64,000 bases of DNA from Lichenicola sp964247735 (GTDB lineage: Bacteria; Pseudomonadota; Alphaproteobacteria; Acetobacterales; Acetobacteraceae), in assembly GCA_964247735.1 (NCBI GenBank), contig CAXTVS010000014.1, forward strand, positions 5,148-69,147, given 5' to 3'. The notes under the pieces were generated by a model. It was not told the DNA's origin and did no database searches. It saw nothing but the letters and a program-made list of their open reading frames with translations. Position numbers and translations under genes: made by a program. Of the stretch, positions 18,358 to 27,236 are shown piece after piece. How positions within the stretch are numbered: the stretch's first letter is position 1; each line of letters starts with the position of its first letter.

Positions 18358-18409
18358 GGCTGCTCCCCCTGGTGTCCTTGATGTCGGATGACGATGGCGC
18401 CCGACGTCG

Positions 18410-19543
18410 TCAGGCGGATCCCGGAGCGGCCACGTCGGGCAGGAGGCGCGCGGCGCGGCGCAGGCGCCACACGCCGAGCGTCAGCAGGGGCAGGACGTAG
18501 ACGGCGAGGAACGTCCAGCCGAGCAGGGTGTAGCCCCTGGCGATCAGCGTCACGAGGCCGAAGCGCGCGGCGACGAAGATGGACCCGACGAGCAGGCCGA
18601 GCGCCACCGAAAGTCTTGCGGCCCGTGGCATCGGGTCGCCGCGCCGCCGGAGCCAGGTATGGGCCAGGCGCGCGTTGACCGCGTGCACCAGGCCGGTCCC
18701 GCTTTCGAGCAGGGCGGCGAAGATCATGACCTGGAACAGGACGCGGAAGGCGGGCAGGTCCAGCTGCCGGAGCAGCACGTCCGACGGCAGAGTCGCCCGG
18801 CCGATCCCGGGGTAGTCGGCGCTCATGCAGACGTAGAAGAGTGCGGCCGGGATCATCGCGACCGGACCGCACGCCAGCCCGGCGAGCACCGCGTCCCGCC
18901 GGCTGGTGAGGTGGCGCACCACGGGCAGCACCACGACGGCGCCGATGACGTTGTAGCCGGCATAGGCGAGGCCACCGGTCGCCCACCTCGTTCCGATCGG
19001 GATCGGCCGGGCAAAGGCCGACGCGACGGCGCCGCCGAACCGGCTGAGACACAGCAGCAGGAAGAGCGCGTAGGTGGCGTAGAGGAGGATGGAGACGTAC
19101 TTGAAGACCCGCTCCACCGCGGCGTCGCCCCACGCGGTGAAGGATCCGATCAGGATCGTCAGGAGCAGGGTACCCGTCAGGGCCGGCCAGCTGAACACGG
19201 CCTGTCCGATGGCGCCTGCGGCCGCACCGAACACGGCAAGGATGAGGATCAGGAAGACGAAGTAGGCCAGCTCGAAGCTCAGCCCCCACCGCCCGAGCAG
19301 GTGCCTGAAGAACATCCGGTAGTCGCCGCTGCGGGTCTCGTGCGCGAACAGGAAGGTCAGGACGCAGACCAGGCTCCAGACCGCGGTCGCGAGCAGCATG
19401 CCGAGGAGGCCGCCGCGCGGGCCGGACGGCAGGAAGAACTCCGCCAGCTCCCGGCCGGTGGCGTAGCCGCCTCCGATCACCACCGCCTTGAAGGCGAGCG
19501 CCGGCAGCAGCCAGCGCTGGAACCGGGACGGGTGCCGGCTCAC
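18410..19543 (-). CDS. YkvI-like integral membrane protein (COG3949)
   Basis: A 377-residue protein with about ten hydrophobic segments and the characteristic N-terminal VIGGGYATGRELAEFF that follows the first helix. This segment resembles the broken first helix of LeuT-fold (APC) transporters, so a solute-transport role is likely but unproven. The GTG at 19543 keeps the complete first helix; GGAG lies about eleven bases upstream. It lies between a serine hydrolase and the S9 peptidase in the peptide locus, so it may import or export an amino acid released by the peptidases. The 184 bases between it and the upstream hydrolase hold nothing recognisable. Confidence 0.8.
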   Translation of the reverse strand: MSRHPSRFQRWLLPALAFKAVVIGGGYATGRELAEFFLPSGPRGGLLGMLLATAVWSLVCVLTFLFAHETRSGDYRMFFRHLLGRWGLSFELAYFVFLILILAVFGAAAGAIGQAVFSWPALTGTLLLTILIGSFTAWGDAAVERVFKYVSILLYATYALFLLLCLSRFGGAVASAFARPIPIGTRWATGGLAYAGYNVIGAVVVLPVVRHLTSRRDAVLAGLACGPVAMIPAALFYVCMSADYPGIGRATLPSDVLLRQLDLPAFRVLFQVMIFAALLESGTGLVHAVNARLAHTWLRRRGDPMPRAARLSVALGLLVGSIFVAARFGLVTLIARGYTLLGWTFLAVYVLPLLTLGVWRLRRAARLLPDVAAPGSA

Positions 19544-19727
19544 GAGGGGCCCGGCTCCATCCGGACGGGACGAGGACAGCCGATGACGCGTGCGAACCGA
19601 GACGGCCGTCGGGCAGCGCCGGGACGGTCTGGCCGGGTCGCACGGGATCGGCCGCCGACATGGTGATCTTCCGGAGCGGCCGCGATCGCGTGGCGGCCGA
19701 CTTCGTCCGGTCGGACGGCATGGCGGC

Positions 19728-21341
19728 TCACTTCGCGCCGACCGGCGTGAAGTCGAGGTCCTGGTAGTCGAAGCTGAAGTCGGCGGCCGGGGAGACCGGC
19801 TTCATCGTGACGTGGGACACGTGGCCGTCGAGGTCGAGCGCGAAGGTGACGAAGGCTGGTTCGATCGTCCTGTCGGTGAGGCGCGTGACGAAGCTGTCGT
19901 ACTGCCAGTGGTCCAGCGGCCCCGACATGCGCGGGGTGGACCTGAAGTCGATCGTGAGGTGGTCGCCGCTGCGGCCGACGACGATGTTCCCGTACCAGTT
20001 GTCCTTGTAGGTGCCGACATAGGCGTCGAGCGGCTCGGAGGGACCCACCTTGGCCGGTCGGGCCGCCCTGGTGTTGACCAGCGCAGCCGCCTTGGCCAGC
20101 CGCGAGGCCGCATAGGCCTGGAACCTCGCCGGCCAGTCCTGGCTGGGCAGGCCCAGGTAGTGGTCGAGGAGCTCGTACATCAGGCCGAACAGGAGGTATC
20201 CGTCCTCGCTGTTGATCTCGATCGCGAAGCCGACATCCTTGCCCGGCAGAAGCACCACGACGCTCTCGGAGCCGAGCACCGCGCCGCTGTGCCACACGAT
20301 CTTCGCCCCCTGGTAGTCCCGCACCTCCCAGCCGAGCGCGTAGGTGTCGAACAGCGGGGTCGTGGCCGCGAGGGAGGGCGGCCGCGGCTGGATCGGCTGC
20401 AGCACCACCGGGTTCCACATCTGGTCGTGCGCGGCCTCGCTGAACAGGCGGCCGCCGTCCGGGAGCCTGCCGTGCGCGAGCTGGAGCTGCAGCCACTTCG
20501 CCATGTCGGCGATGCTGACGGCCATGCCGCCGGCGGGTGCTGCCGCCCGTCCGAGCTCGTCGTGCTCGTCCAGCACCTGCTGGTCGCCGAGGCCGCGCAC
20601 CGCTCCCGTCGTCCGGGCGTGGGGGAAGGCGCGGTCGGGATCCTTGAAGTGGCCTGGGCTGTCGGTGGTGGTGTCCAGCATCCCGGCCGGCACCAGCACG
20701 TGGTCGTGCACGTAGGCTTCCCAGCTCTGGCCCGTCACCGCCTCGATCAGCTGCCCCACCACCATGTACAGGACGTTGTCGTAGGCGAAGCCGTAGCGGA
20801 AGCTGGTGGCGGGCTTGAGGTAGCGCAGGCGCCGGACCGCCTCCGCCCGCGACAGGCTGCCGCGGGGAACGAACATGAGGTCGCCCTCGCCGAGCCCAAG
20901 GCCGCTGCGATGCACCAGCAGGTCGCGGATGGTGATCTCCCGCGTCACCCAGGGGTCGTACATCTGGAAGCCGGGCAGGCGGTCGATCACGCGGTCGTCC
21001 CAGGAGATCCTTCCGGCATCGACAAGGGTCGCCAGCGCCGCGACGGTGAACGCCTTTCCGGTGGACCCGGTGGCGAAGATGGTGTCGACGTCCACCGGGT
21101 CCGGCGCACCCAGCCGGCGCACGCCGAAGCCGTGCAGGAAGGTGGTCCGGCCGTTCTCCACGATGGCGACCGACAAGCCGGGAACGCCAGCCTGGCTGCG
21201 GAGCGCCTCGACCCGGGCCTCGAAGCCGTCCGGGGGCGATGCCGCCGCGGGCAGCGCGAGGCCCAGCAGGACCGGCAGCAGTGCCCAGGCGCGGATGCGG
21301 CTGGACGAGGGGCAGGCGGAAGGGCGGGAGGGGCGCGTCAT
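19728..21341 (-). CDS. Secreted S12-type serine hydrolase with C-terminal DUF3471-like domain
   Basis: A 537-residue exported beta-lactamase-fold protein. A signal peptide (WALLPVLLGLALPAAA, residues about 19-34) precedes the penicillin-binding-protein-like domain. The catalytic SxxK is S93-T-G-K96, the tyrosine motif is Y187-D-N189 and the third motif is HSG in VWHSGAVLG. The last 100 residues (LDAYVGTYKDNWYGNIVV) resemble the small beta domain DUF3471 often attached to such hydrolases. S12 members include D-aminopeptidases, D-Ala-D-Ala carboxypeptidases and esterases. In this cluster a periplasmic peptidase acting on D-residue peptides is the best reading. Its stop overlaps nothing downstream, while its start overlaps the POT transporter stop by ATGA. 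Confidence 0.9.
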   Translation of the reverse strand: MTRPSRPSACPSSSRIRAWALLPVLLGLALPAAASPPDGFEARVEALRSQAGVPGLSVAIVENGRTTFLHGFGVRRLGAPDPVDVDTIFATGSTGKAFTVAALATLVDAGRISWDDRVIDRLPGFQMYDPWVTREITIRDLLVHRSGLGLGEGDLMFVPRGSLSRAEAVRRLRYLKPATSFRYGFAYDNVLYMVVGQLIEAVTGQSWEAYVHDHVLVPAGMLDTTTDSPGHFKDPDRAFPHARTTGAVRGLGDQQVLDEHDELGRAAAPAGGMAVSIADMAKWLQLQLAHGRLPDGGRLFSEAAHDQMWNPVVLQPIQPRPPSLAATTPLFDTYALGWEVRDYQGAKIVWHSGAVLGSESVVVLLPGKDVGFAIEINSEDGYLLFGLMYELLDHYLGLPSQDWPARFQAYAASRLAKAAALVNTRAARPAKVGPSEPLDAYVGTYKDNWYGNIVVGRSGDHLTIDFRSTPRMSGPLDHWQYDSFVTRLTDRTIEPAFVTFALDLDGHVSHVTMKPVSPAADFSFDYQDLDFTPVGAK

Positions 21342-22630
21342 GAGAATTCGGCCTGCAGGTCCTGTTGTTGCTGCGCGCGTTCGGCCCGGTGCAGGGCGGG
21401 ATCGAGAAGCCGGAGCAGGAGGCCCGCGACGGCCGCCAGCACGGTCAGCAGCATGAAGAAGGCGGCATGGCCGGTCCTGCTCCACAGCACGCCGATCAGG
21501 CCGGCCGACAGGCTGCCGCTGAAGATGGTGAGGAACCAGGCGGCGACGGTGGTGGCGCCAAAGCCGGGAGGCGCCAGCCTGGCGAACACGCCGAGCCCGG
21601 TCGGCAGGATGAACAGCTCGCCGAGGGTCAGGATCGCGAAGAACAGGACGAGCCACGGCCAGCCGACCGGGACGGCGCCGTGCGACCAGGCCAGAAGGGC
21701 CAGCAGAAGGTAGGACCCTGCGACGACGAGCGCGCCGGCGGCCATGCGTCGCGCCAGCCTCTGCTCGCGCCCCCTGTCCGCCTGGCGCCGCCAGGCGGCG
21801 AGCAGCGGCTGCGTGAAGACGATCACGAACAGGGAGTTGAGCGACTGGAACCAGGTCATCGGGACCAGGACGTGTCCCGCGCTCCGGTCGACGCTGGTGT
21901 CCGTCCACAACGCCACCGTGTTGCCGACCTGCTCATAGGCGCTGCGGAACACGGTCACCGACAGCGCAACGCCGAGGAGCAGCAGCACGGTGCGGCGGTC
22001 GATGCGCGGGCGCCCGCTGTCGACGGTCACGCGCCTGGCCGCGGCCGGCGAGTCCGGAAGATAGCGCTGGCCCGACAGGTAGATGACCAGGCCCGACAGC
22101 ATGCCGAGCCCGGCAACGCCGAAGCCGTAATGCCAGCCGTAGAGCTCGCCGATCGTTCCGCAGGCGAGCGGGGCGAGGAAGCCGCCGATGTTCACGCCGA
22201 GGTAGTACAGGTTGTAGGCCCAGGAGCGGCGCGGATCCCCGGGCGCATAGAGGTGGTCGATCTGGCTGGGCAGGCTCGGCAGGAACAAGCCGTTGCCGAG
22301 CGCGATCGTCACCAGCGCGGGGTAGAACAGGCTCTCGAACGTCATCATGAAGTGGCCGGCGGCCATGATGCTGGCGCCCAGGATGACCGCGCGGCGCTTG
22401 CCGAGCAGCCGGTCCGCGACCGCGCCGCCGAGGATCGGCGTGAAGTAGGCGCAGGCGGTGTAGGCGCCGTAGACGAAGGACGAGGTGCCCTGCCCCAGCA
22501 GGAGCTGCTTGGTCATGTAGTAGACCAGCAGCGCGCGCATGCCGTAGTACGAGAACTGTTCCCACATGTTGGTCAGGAACAGGATCGTCAGGCCGCGCGG
22601 CTGGCCGAACCACGGCGAGGCCTCCCTCAT
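21338..22630 (-). CDS. POT/PTR-family proton-coupled peptide transporter
   Basis: A 430-residue major-facilitator protein with about twelve membrane segments. The first helix contains TNMWEQFSYYGMRALLVYYM, equivalent to the proton-coupling ExxERFxYY motif of POT transporters, here with E-Q-F in place of E-R-F. The second signature appears in FTPILGGAVADRLLGKRRAVILGA. POT proteins import di- and tripeptides with protons across the inner membrane. It overlaps both neighbours by four bases (ATGA), between the dipeptide epimerase and a serine hydrolase, so peptides made in the periplasm would reach the epimerase through it. At 430 residues it is shorter than many POT proteins, mainly through short loops. 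The Arg of ExxER is missing (EQFSYYG), which is worth noting. Confidence 0.88.
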   Translation of the reverse strand: MREASPWFGQPRGLTILFLTNMWEQFSYYGMRALLVYYMTKQLLLGQGTSSFVYGAYTACAYFTPILGGAVADRLLGKRRAVILGASIMAAGHFMMTFESLFYPALVTIALGNGLFLPSLPSQIDHLYAPGDPRRSWAYNLYYLGVNIGGFLAPLACGTIGELYGWHYGFGVAGLGMLSGLVIYLSGQRYLPDSPAAARRVTVDSGRPRIDRRTVLLLLGVALSVTVFRSAYEQVGNTVALWTDTSVDRSAGHVLVPMTWFQSLNSLFVIVFTQPLLAAWRRQADRGREQRLARRMAAGALVVAGSYLLLALLAWSHGAVPVGWPWLVLFFAILTLGELFILPTGLGVFARLAPPGFGATTVAAWFLTIFSGSLSAGLIGVLWSRTGHAAFFMLLTVLAAVAGLLLRLLDPALHRAERAQQQQDLQAEFS

Positions 22631-23631
22631 CGGGACGCTGCCGATCCCCAGACCTCCGAACCGGCCCAGATGTCGCCGTCGCGGTAGACCACCGACGGCG
22701 CGCGGTCCGCGGTCAGGAAGGTCGGTCCGTCGAGATCGACGACGTCGCAGAGCTGCGCCAGGACGAAGGCTGGCGCCATCGCCAGGCTGGTGCCGATCAT
22801 GTTGCCGACCATCACGCCCAGGCCCAGCCGGCGCGCTTCCGCGGCCATCAGCAGCGCCTCGGTCAGGCCGCCGCACTTGTCCAGCTTGATGTTGACCACG
22901 TCGAAGCGGCCGACGGCGGCGGACACGTCGGCAAGCGACAGGATGCTCTCGTCGCCCGCGATCGGCACCATGGACCGGTAGCCCTCCAGCGCTGCCTCGC
23001 GGCCGCGCGCCAGGGGCTGCTCCAGCAGCGACACGCGCTGCGCGTGCAGTGCCGCGACCAGCGGATCGAGGTCGTCCGGCCCGAACCCCTGATTGCCGTC
23101 GACGCCGAGCCAGGCGTCCGGCCGGGCCTGCCGGATCGCCTGCACGCGGCTGATGTCGAGGTCGAGCTCGCCGGTGAGCTTGACCTTGATTGCGCGGGCC
23201 TCGGTATAGCCGCGCGCGCCCTGCGCCATGATCTCGGGCCGGTCCGCGCCCAGGGTGAAGGTGGTGCGGACCGGGTGCGGCGCGTCCTGCCCGGCGAGGG
23301 TCCAAACCGGCACCCCGGCCCGCGACGCGTCCAGCTCCCACAGCGCGCAGTCGACGGCGTTGCGGGCGCCTCCGGGCGGCATCACCGCCCGCAGCTCCTC
23401 TCGCGTGAGGCCCTGCTCGATCGCAGGCCTTGCGGTGCGCAGATCCTCCAGCATGTGCGCGACGTCGTCGCCGACGTAGTAGACGCCGGCGCCCTCGCCG
23501 CGTCCCCTGTGCGCGCCGTCGGTCAGGGTGACCACCACGACGTCGGCGCTCTCGAACACGTGGCCCGAGATACGGAACGGCTGGGCCAGGCGCAGCCGCT
23601 CGGTCGCGACGTCGAGCGTGAGGCGCGGCAT
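22627..23631 (-). CDS. Enolase-superfamily dipeptide epimerase / DgcA-like racemase
   Basis: A 334-residue member of the muconate-lactonising/dipeptide-epimerase group. The capping domain is residues about 1-120 and a TIM barrel follows. Superfamily residues are visible: K149-V-K151, metal ligands Asp178 (GVDGNQ), Glu204 (LLEQPL) and Asp227 (AGDES), and the second lysine region NIKLDKCGG at 247-255. These enzymes epimerise L-Ala-D/L-Glu and similar dipeptides. A related enzyme, DgcA, racemises N-acetyl-D-glutamate made by a DUF1611 acetyltransferase, and a DUF1611 gene lies in the opposite arm at 29791. It is coupled on both sides (TGATG with the upstream hydrolase, ATGA with the transporter). 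Substrate choice between dipeptide and N-acetyl-Glu cannot be settled from motifs alone. Confidence 0.88.
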   Translation of the reverse strand: MPRLTLDVATERLRLAQPFRISGHVFESADVVVVTLTDGAHRGRGEGAGVYYVGDDVAHMLEDLRTARPAIEQGLTREELRAVMPPGGARNAVDCALWELDASRAGVPVWTLAGQDAPHPVRTTFTLGADRPEIMAQGARGYTEARAIKVKLTGELDLDISRVQAIRQARPDAWLGVDGNQGFGPDDLDPLVAALHAQRVSLLEQPLARGREAALEGYRSMVPIAGDESILSLADVSAAVGRFDVVNIKLDKCGGLTEALLMAAEARRLGLGVMVGNMIGTSLAMAPAFVLAQLCDVVDLDGPTFLTADRAPSVVYRDGDIWAGSEVWGSAASR

Positions 23632-25661
23632 CAGTAGTTCACCGTCATGGCGAGCAGCCCGAAGGTGGAGGCGAAGTAGAGCAGCATCAGCGAGGACAGG
23701 ACCATCAGCACGCTCCAGACCCGTCCGGACCAGCCGCGGCGGGCGCGCCAGGCGAGCCAAAGGTTCCAGAGCATGACCGGCACGGCGAGGACGAACACCA
23801 GCAGGCCGACGGCCTGCACCGCCCACAGCGCGGCGTCGGACGGGCTGGCGTCCTTCAGCATCGACAGGATCAGCATCGTCCACCAGACCATCACCCCGAC
23901 CGACAGGCCGGCGAACAGCCGCGCGGTGCGGTAGGCGGGCCGTGCCGGCTCCGGGACCGGCAGCGGCGCCCGGTAGCGACGGCGCACCAGGGCCGCAACC
24001 GGCCAATGCAGGAAGCTGAGCAGCAGGACCGCGAGGCCAGCCGCGAGCGACGGCACGATCCAGCCGGCGGACCGGCCCGCGGGAACCGGGTCCATCACCT
24101 CGAACGGCGACATGAAGTCCCAGCTCCAGCGCACCACCCGCCCGTCCACCACCTTGGCGGCGAGGCGGTCATGGCCGGAGGCGTCGCGCCACACGAACGG
24201 CGCGATCTCGGTCCAGTGGCGCAGGCCCCCACCCGGCTCGGTGATGCCGGACACCACCAGCTCGCCCTTGGGGCCGGTCGAGATCGTGGTCTGGCCCAGC
24301 AGGGTCGCGACGTTCAGGAAGTTGCCGACCGCCTTCCGGCTGGCCTGCCAGCGTCCCGCCATCATCCGGGCGTGCTGCGCCGCGAGCTCCGGCGCCACGG
24401 TGCCGTCCTGCGCGGTGGACGGGAAGTAGCGGTCGGCGAAGTCCTTGAACAGCGAGTTGCGCAGCCCCTGCACCGCGCCGTCCTTGCCGACGCTGTTGAA
24501 GGATGCGTAAAGCCCGACGCCATCCTTCATGAACAGGTGCAGGATGGTGTGGAAGTTCTCGGTATCGCCGAGGTGGCCGATCACCTCGTGCCCGTTGATG
24601 TTGGTCTCGAAGAAGCCGAGCTCCATCCGGTTGAGCGGCGGCACCAGCGAGTAGGGATCGACCTTGGCCAGCGGGCTGTCGTGCATCGTCTGCGCGGTGG
24701 CCGGGTCCAGGATCCGCTGGCCGTCCAGGATACCGTCCTGCAGGTGCGCGATCATGAACCGCGCCATGTCGGTCGCGGTGGACGATTCCGCGCCCGCCGG
24801 AGCCGGAATGATGAACTCGAAGCCTTGTCCGGGTTCAGACGCGCGCCCGTAGCCGGTCGACATCTGCGGCGCCAGGCGCGCCGGAAGCGGCTGCCGGAAG
24901 GTCGAGTTCCGCATGCCGAGCGGCGCGAACACGTGCTGCTCGACGTAGTCGTCGAACGGCGTGTGCGAAGCCCGCTCGACGATGTAGCCGGCGAGCGTCG
25001 TCGCCCAGTTGGAGTAGGCGGGCGTGCTGCCGGGCGCGTAGATCCGGTCCGGTATCGAGCCCTTGAGGTACGTGCCGAGCGGTTCCACCTGCTTCGGATC
25101 GTACGAGATGATCAGCTTGCCGGTCTCGTTGAAGCCGGCGGTGTGCGTCATGATCTGCCGCAGCGTGACCGGCTGGCCATGATAGGGCGGGATGCTGAAG
25201 TCGAGGTAGGCGTTGACGTCGCGGTCGAGGTCCAGCTTGTGCTGCCCGACCAGCTGCATCACCGCGGTCCAGGTCGTCAGCTTGGACACCGAGCCCGGCC
25301 GGAACAGGGTGCGGTCCGGATCGACCGGGATCCGCTTGGCGACGTCGGAGAAGCCGTAGCCCCGCGCGGTCAGGATGTGCCCGTCCTTGACCACGGAGAC
25401 TTCCGCACCCGCGATGTCGTCGACCCGCAGCGCGTACGGCAGGTACCCGTCGAGCCAGCTGTCGACGTCCGCTTTCGTCAGCGGGTGGGCGCCGGGCGGA
25501 GCCGGGACCGCCGTGCTCGCCGGCGTGGTCGGCTGTCCGATGCTCGGTGCCGCAGCCGGGGGTGCCAAGGTGGGAGGCGCCAGGGTGTCGGCATCCGGCG
25601 GGGCCGCCGAGATCGCCAGCAGGCCGAGCAAGGCGACGGCCAGTGTCTTGAGACGTTCCAT
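23631..25661 (-). CDS. S12-type serine hydrolase with C-terminal membrane domain
   Basis: First gene of the leftward peptide operon: 676 residues. A signal peptide (LKTLAVALLGLLAISA) and a Pro/Ala-rich linker precede a beta-lactamase-fold domain at about 60-410 with S124-V-S-K127, Y216-S-N218 and HLG in IGHLGDTENF. A beta domain follows, then from about residue 540 five hydrophobic segments separated by Arg-rich loops, so the catalytic domain is tethered to the inner membrane on the periplasmic side. The ATG at 25661 starts directly before the signal peptide; the frame extends to 25721 but that part has no signal-like character. It is coupled to the epimerase by TGATG. Role inferred: periplasmic hydrolysis of peptides containing D-residues. 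Confidence 0.9.
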   Translation of the reverse strand: MERLKTLAVALLGLLAISAAPPDADTLAPPTLAPPAAAPSIGQPTTPASTAVPAPPGAHPLTKADVDSWLDGYLPYALRVDDIAGAEVSVVKDGHILTARGYGFSDVAKRIPVDPDRTLFRPGSVSKLTTWTAVMQLVGQHKLDLDRDVNAYLDFSIPPYHGQPVTLRQIMTHTAGFNETGKLIISYDPKQVEPLGTYLKGSIPDRIYAPGSTPAYSNWATTLAGYIVERASHTPFDDYVEQHVFAPLGMRNSTFRQPLPARLAPQMSTGYGRASEPGQGFEFIIPAPAGAESSTATDMARFMIAHLQDGILDGQRILDPATAQTMHDSPLAKVDPYSLVPPLNRMELGFFETNINGHEVIGHLGDTENFHTILHLFMKDGVGLYASFNSVGKDGAVQGLRNSLFKDFADRYFPSTAQDGTVAPELAAQHARMMAGRWQASRKAVGNFLNVATLLGQTTISTGPKGELVVSGITEPGGGLRHWTEIAPFVWRDASGHDRLAAKVVDGRVVRWSWDFMSPFEVMDPVPAGRSAGWIVPSLAAGLAVLLLSFLHWPVAALVRRRYRAPLPVPEPARPAYRTARLFAGLSVGVMVWWTMLILSMLKDASPSDAALWAVQAVGLLVFVLAVPVMLWNLWLAWRARRGWSGRVWSVLMVLSSLMLLYFASTFGLLAMTVNY

Positions 25662-25732
25662 GGGTGCTCCGGCCGTCTGTTCGCCTGTTCTCGCACGGTC
25701 CGCAACAACGGCGATCGACACTGCTCGGACTG

Positions 25733-25745
25733 GGATAGCTTATCC
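25733..25745. promoter_or_regulatory. Inverted repeat GGATA-GCT-TATCC over the leftward -10 region
   Basis: Five-base perfect arms with a three-base spacer lie exactly over the proposed -10 element of the hydrolase operon, a typical repressor position. The adjacent XRE-cupin protein is the natural candidate to bind it. The arms are short, so chance cannot be excluded. Confidence 0.4.
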
Positions 25746-25764
25746 TGCTGGGAGAGTGCGTCAA
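25736..25764 (-). promoter_or_regulatory. Probable sigma-70 promoter of the leftward peptide operon
   Basis: On the minus strand TTGACG (25764-25759) is followed after 16 bases by TAAGCT (25742-25737). The predicted start would give a leader of roughly 70 bases before the ATG at 25661. The -35 is close to consensus and the -10 is poor, as is usual for a regulated promoter. Confidence 0.45.
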
Positions 25765-25822
25765 CACGCGCATTTGAGATGGCTTCGAGGTCCGGGAGCC
25801 GCCGCGTCCTTCGCGCGCGTCC

Positions 25823-25853
25823 TTGACTATGTCCCAGGCAGGATGGCTATGAT
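25823..25853 (+). promoter_or_regulatory. Possible rightward promoter before the XRE-cupin gene
   Basis: TTGACT (25823-25828) and TATGAT (25848-25853) are both near consensus, but the 19-base spacing is longer than optimal. If used, the transcript would carry a leader of about 175 bases before the regulator ATG. Confidence 0.3.
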
Positions 25854-26034
25854 CCCTCAGGCACGATAGGGTGGCGTCGAAGCGCGCTGCCAGGGTCGAT
25901 GCGCGCCACCCGTCTCACACGCTCGCGCAGCCTGGGCCCTTCTTCGTTGGAACTGGAATTGGTTTGATGCCAGGGAACGAGCGCGGCTTGGGCGTAGGGA
26001 CGACCGGGGGATCCTCGAGACGGCTTCCAAGGTC

Positions 26035-26721
26035 ATGACCGTCTCCAGGGCCACGCTGGGCTCGCTGATGCGGGACCTGAGGAACCGGCACGGCCTGACC
26101 CTCAAGCAGATGAGCACGATCACGGGGATCCCGTTCTCCACCCTCGCCAAGGTGGAGCACGACCGGCTCACCCTGACCTTCGACAAGCTGCAGATGGTCA
26201 GCGAGCGGCTGAACATCCGGATGGCCGACCTGTTCGCGGAGCCGGACACAGCACCTCCCGCCATCGCCAACAGCCGGCGCAGCATCGCCACCTTGGCCAA
26301 CGCCCTGTCAGTCGCCACCGCCAACTACGACTACCATTACCTGTCGCCCGATCTGCGGCAGAAGGACATGATCCCCATCGTGTCGCGCGTGAAGGCGCGG
26401 TCGCTCGCCGAGTTCGGCGACCTGGTCCGGCACGACGGGCAGGAGTTCCTCTACGTCCTGAGCGGCCGGATCGTCGTGCACACCGAGTTCTACGGTCCCA
26501 CCACCCTGGCCGCCGGCGAGTCGATCTACATCGACAGCAGGATGGGACATGCCTACGTCCTGTCCGAGGGCTGCGACGAGGCGCTGGCGCTCTGCGTGTG
26601 CTCGACGACGCAGGAGGAGCTGTTGGACAACGCGTCGCGTCAGGTGGTCACGTCCGCACGGCCGGGACCGGTCTTGGACGGTCGGAAGAAGAGCCGACGG
26701 CCCGAGCCGGCGACCCGCTGA
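26035..26721 (+). CDS. XRE-family regulator with C-terminal cupin domain
   Basis: A 228-residue DNA-binding protein. Residues about 8-65 form an XRE helix-turn-helix (LRNRHGLTLKQMSTITGIPFS followed by TLAKVEHDRLTL). After a linker, residues about 110-195 form a cupin (HDGQEFLYVLSGRIVVHTEF, AAGESIYIDSRMGHAYVLSEG). XRE-cupin proteins commonly sense small carboxylates, amino acids or polyamines and repress catabolic genes. Its position between the two arms of the peptide locus makes it the likely local regulator. The tail after residue 205 is basic and Pro-rich. The ATG at 26035 has a short AAGG close by; the internal ATG eleven codons later is an alternative. Confidence 0.9.
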   Translation: MTVSRATLGSLMRDLRNRHGLTLKQMSTITGIPFSTLAKVEHDRLTLTFDKLQMVSERLNIRMADLFAEPDTAPPAIANSRRSIATLANALSVATANYDYHYLSPDLRQKDMIPIVSRVKARSLAEFGDLVRHDGQEFLYVLSGRIVVHTEFYGPTTLAAGESIYIDSRMGHAYVLSEGCDEALALCVCSTTQEELLDNASRQVVTSARPGPVLDGRKKSRRPEPATR

Positions 26722-26897
26722 TGTCGAGCACCGAGGCGATGCGGTGCCTGAGCGTTCACGAGCATCCGCACCGCGCTCGCCGTGAGGACCCTGCACGAAT
26801 TACCGGCCCGACTGCCTAGGGGCGGTGCGAGCACGCATCCGGCCCGTGGCAGCCGGTTCCGTGCGTACGCCCCTCCTCCCGGCTCGGATCCTCGATC

Positions 26898-27188
26898 ATG
26901 CGCTCCCCATCCGGCGACAACCCGCCGACATGCTCCGTCCGCTACGACGTGACGGCCTTGTCCAGTCCGGGCCTCCTGAGCACAGTTCTCGCCCCCTTTG
27001 CCCGCCGCAGCCTCATTCCGGACTTGGTGCGGGCAAGCCGTGAGGGCGAGACGACGGTTGTCGAGATCGTCCTGCAGGAGATGCCTGCCCAGCTGCGGGC
27101 CGGCTGCGAGGCCAACCTGCGGCAGCTGGTCGACGTGGTGCGTGTCGGCGTCATGTCGGTCTCCCGTGGCGGCCCGGACGCGCCGTAA
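26898..27188 (+). CDS. Small ACT-like domain protein
   Basis: A 96-residue protein whose core (SPGLLSTVLAPFARRSLIPD, then GETTVVEIVLQEM and LRQLVDVVRVGVM) has the beta-alpha-beta-beta-alpha-beta order and the hydrophobic pattern of an ACT domain. ACT domains bind amino acids and regulate enzymes or transporters. There is no signal peptide. It sits alone between the XRE-cupin gene and the TonB receptor gene, on the same strand, and could be a ligand-binding accessory of the locus. The first 15 residues are not part of the fold. The gene is supported by fold-like pattern and context only. Confidence 0.6.
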   Translation: MRSPSGDNPPTCSVRYDVTALSSPGLLSTVLAPFARRSLIPDLVRASREGETTVVEIVLQEMPAQLRAGCEANLRQLVDVVRVGVMSVSRGGPDAP

Positions 27189-27236
27189 GCCTGCTTGACC
27201 AGCCGCAGGCATTCTTTCGGTAGCGACCCAAAACGA

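Larger units (their letters stand above)
25662..26034. promoter_or_regulatory. Divergent control region of the peptide locus
   Basis: A 373-base gap between the leftward hydrolase operon and the rightward XRE-cupin gene. It holds a probable leftward promoter with a 13-base dyad over its -10 region and a weaker rightward promoter. No gene can be supported in it. The remaining 180 bases before the regulator ATG look like an untranslated leader without an obvious fold. Confidence 0.55.
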
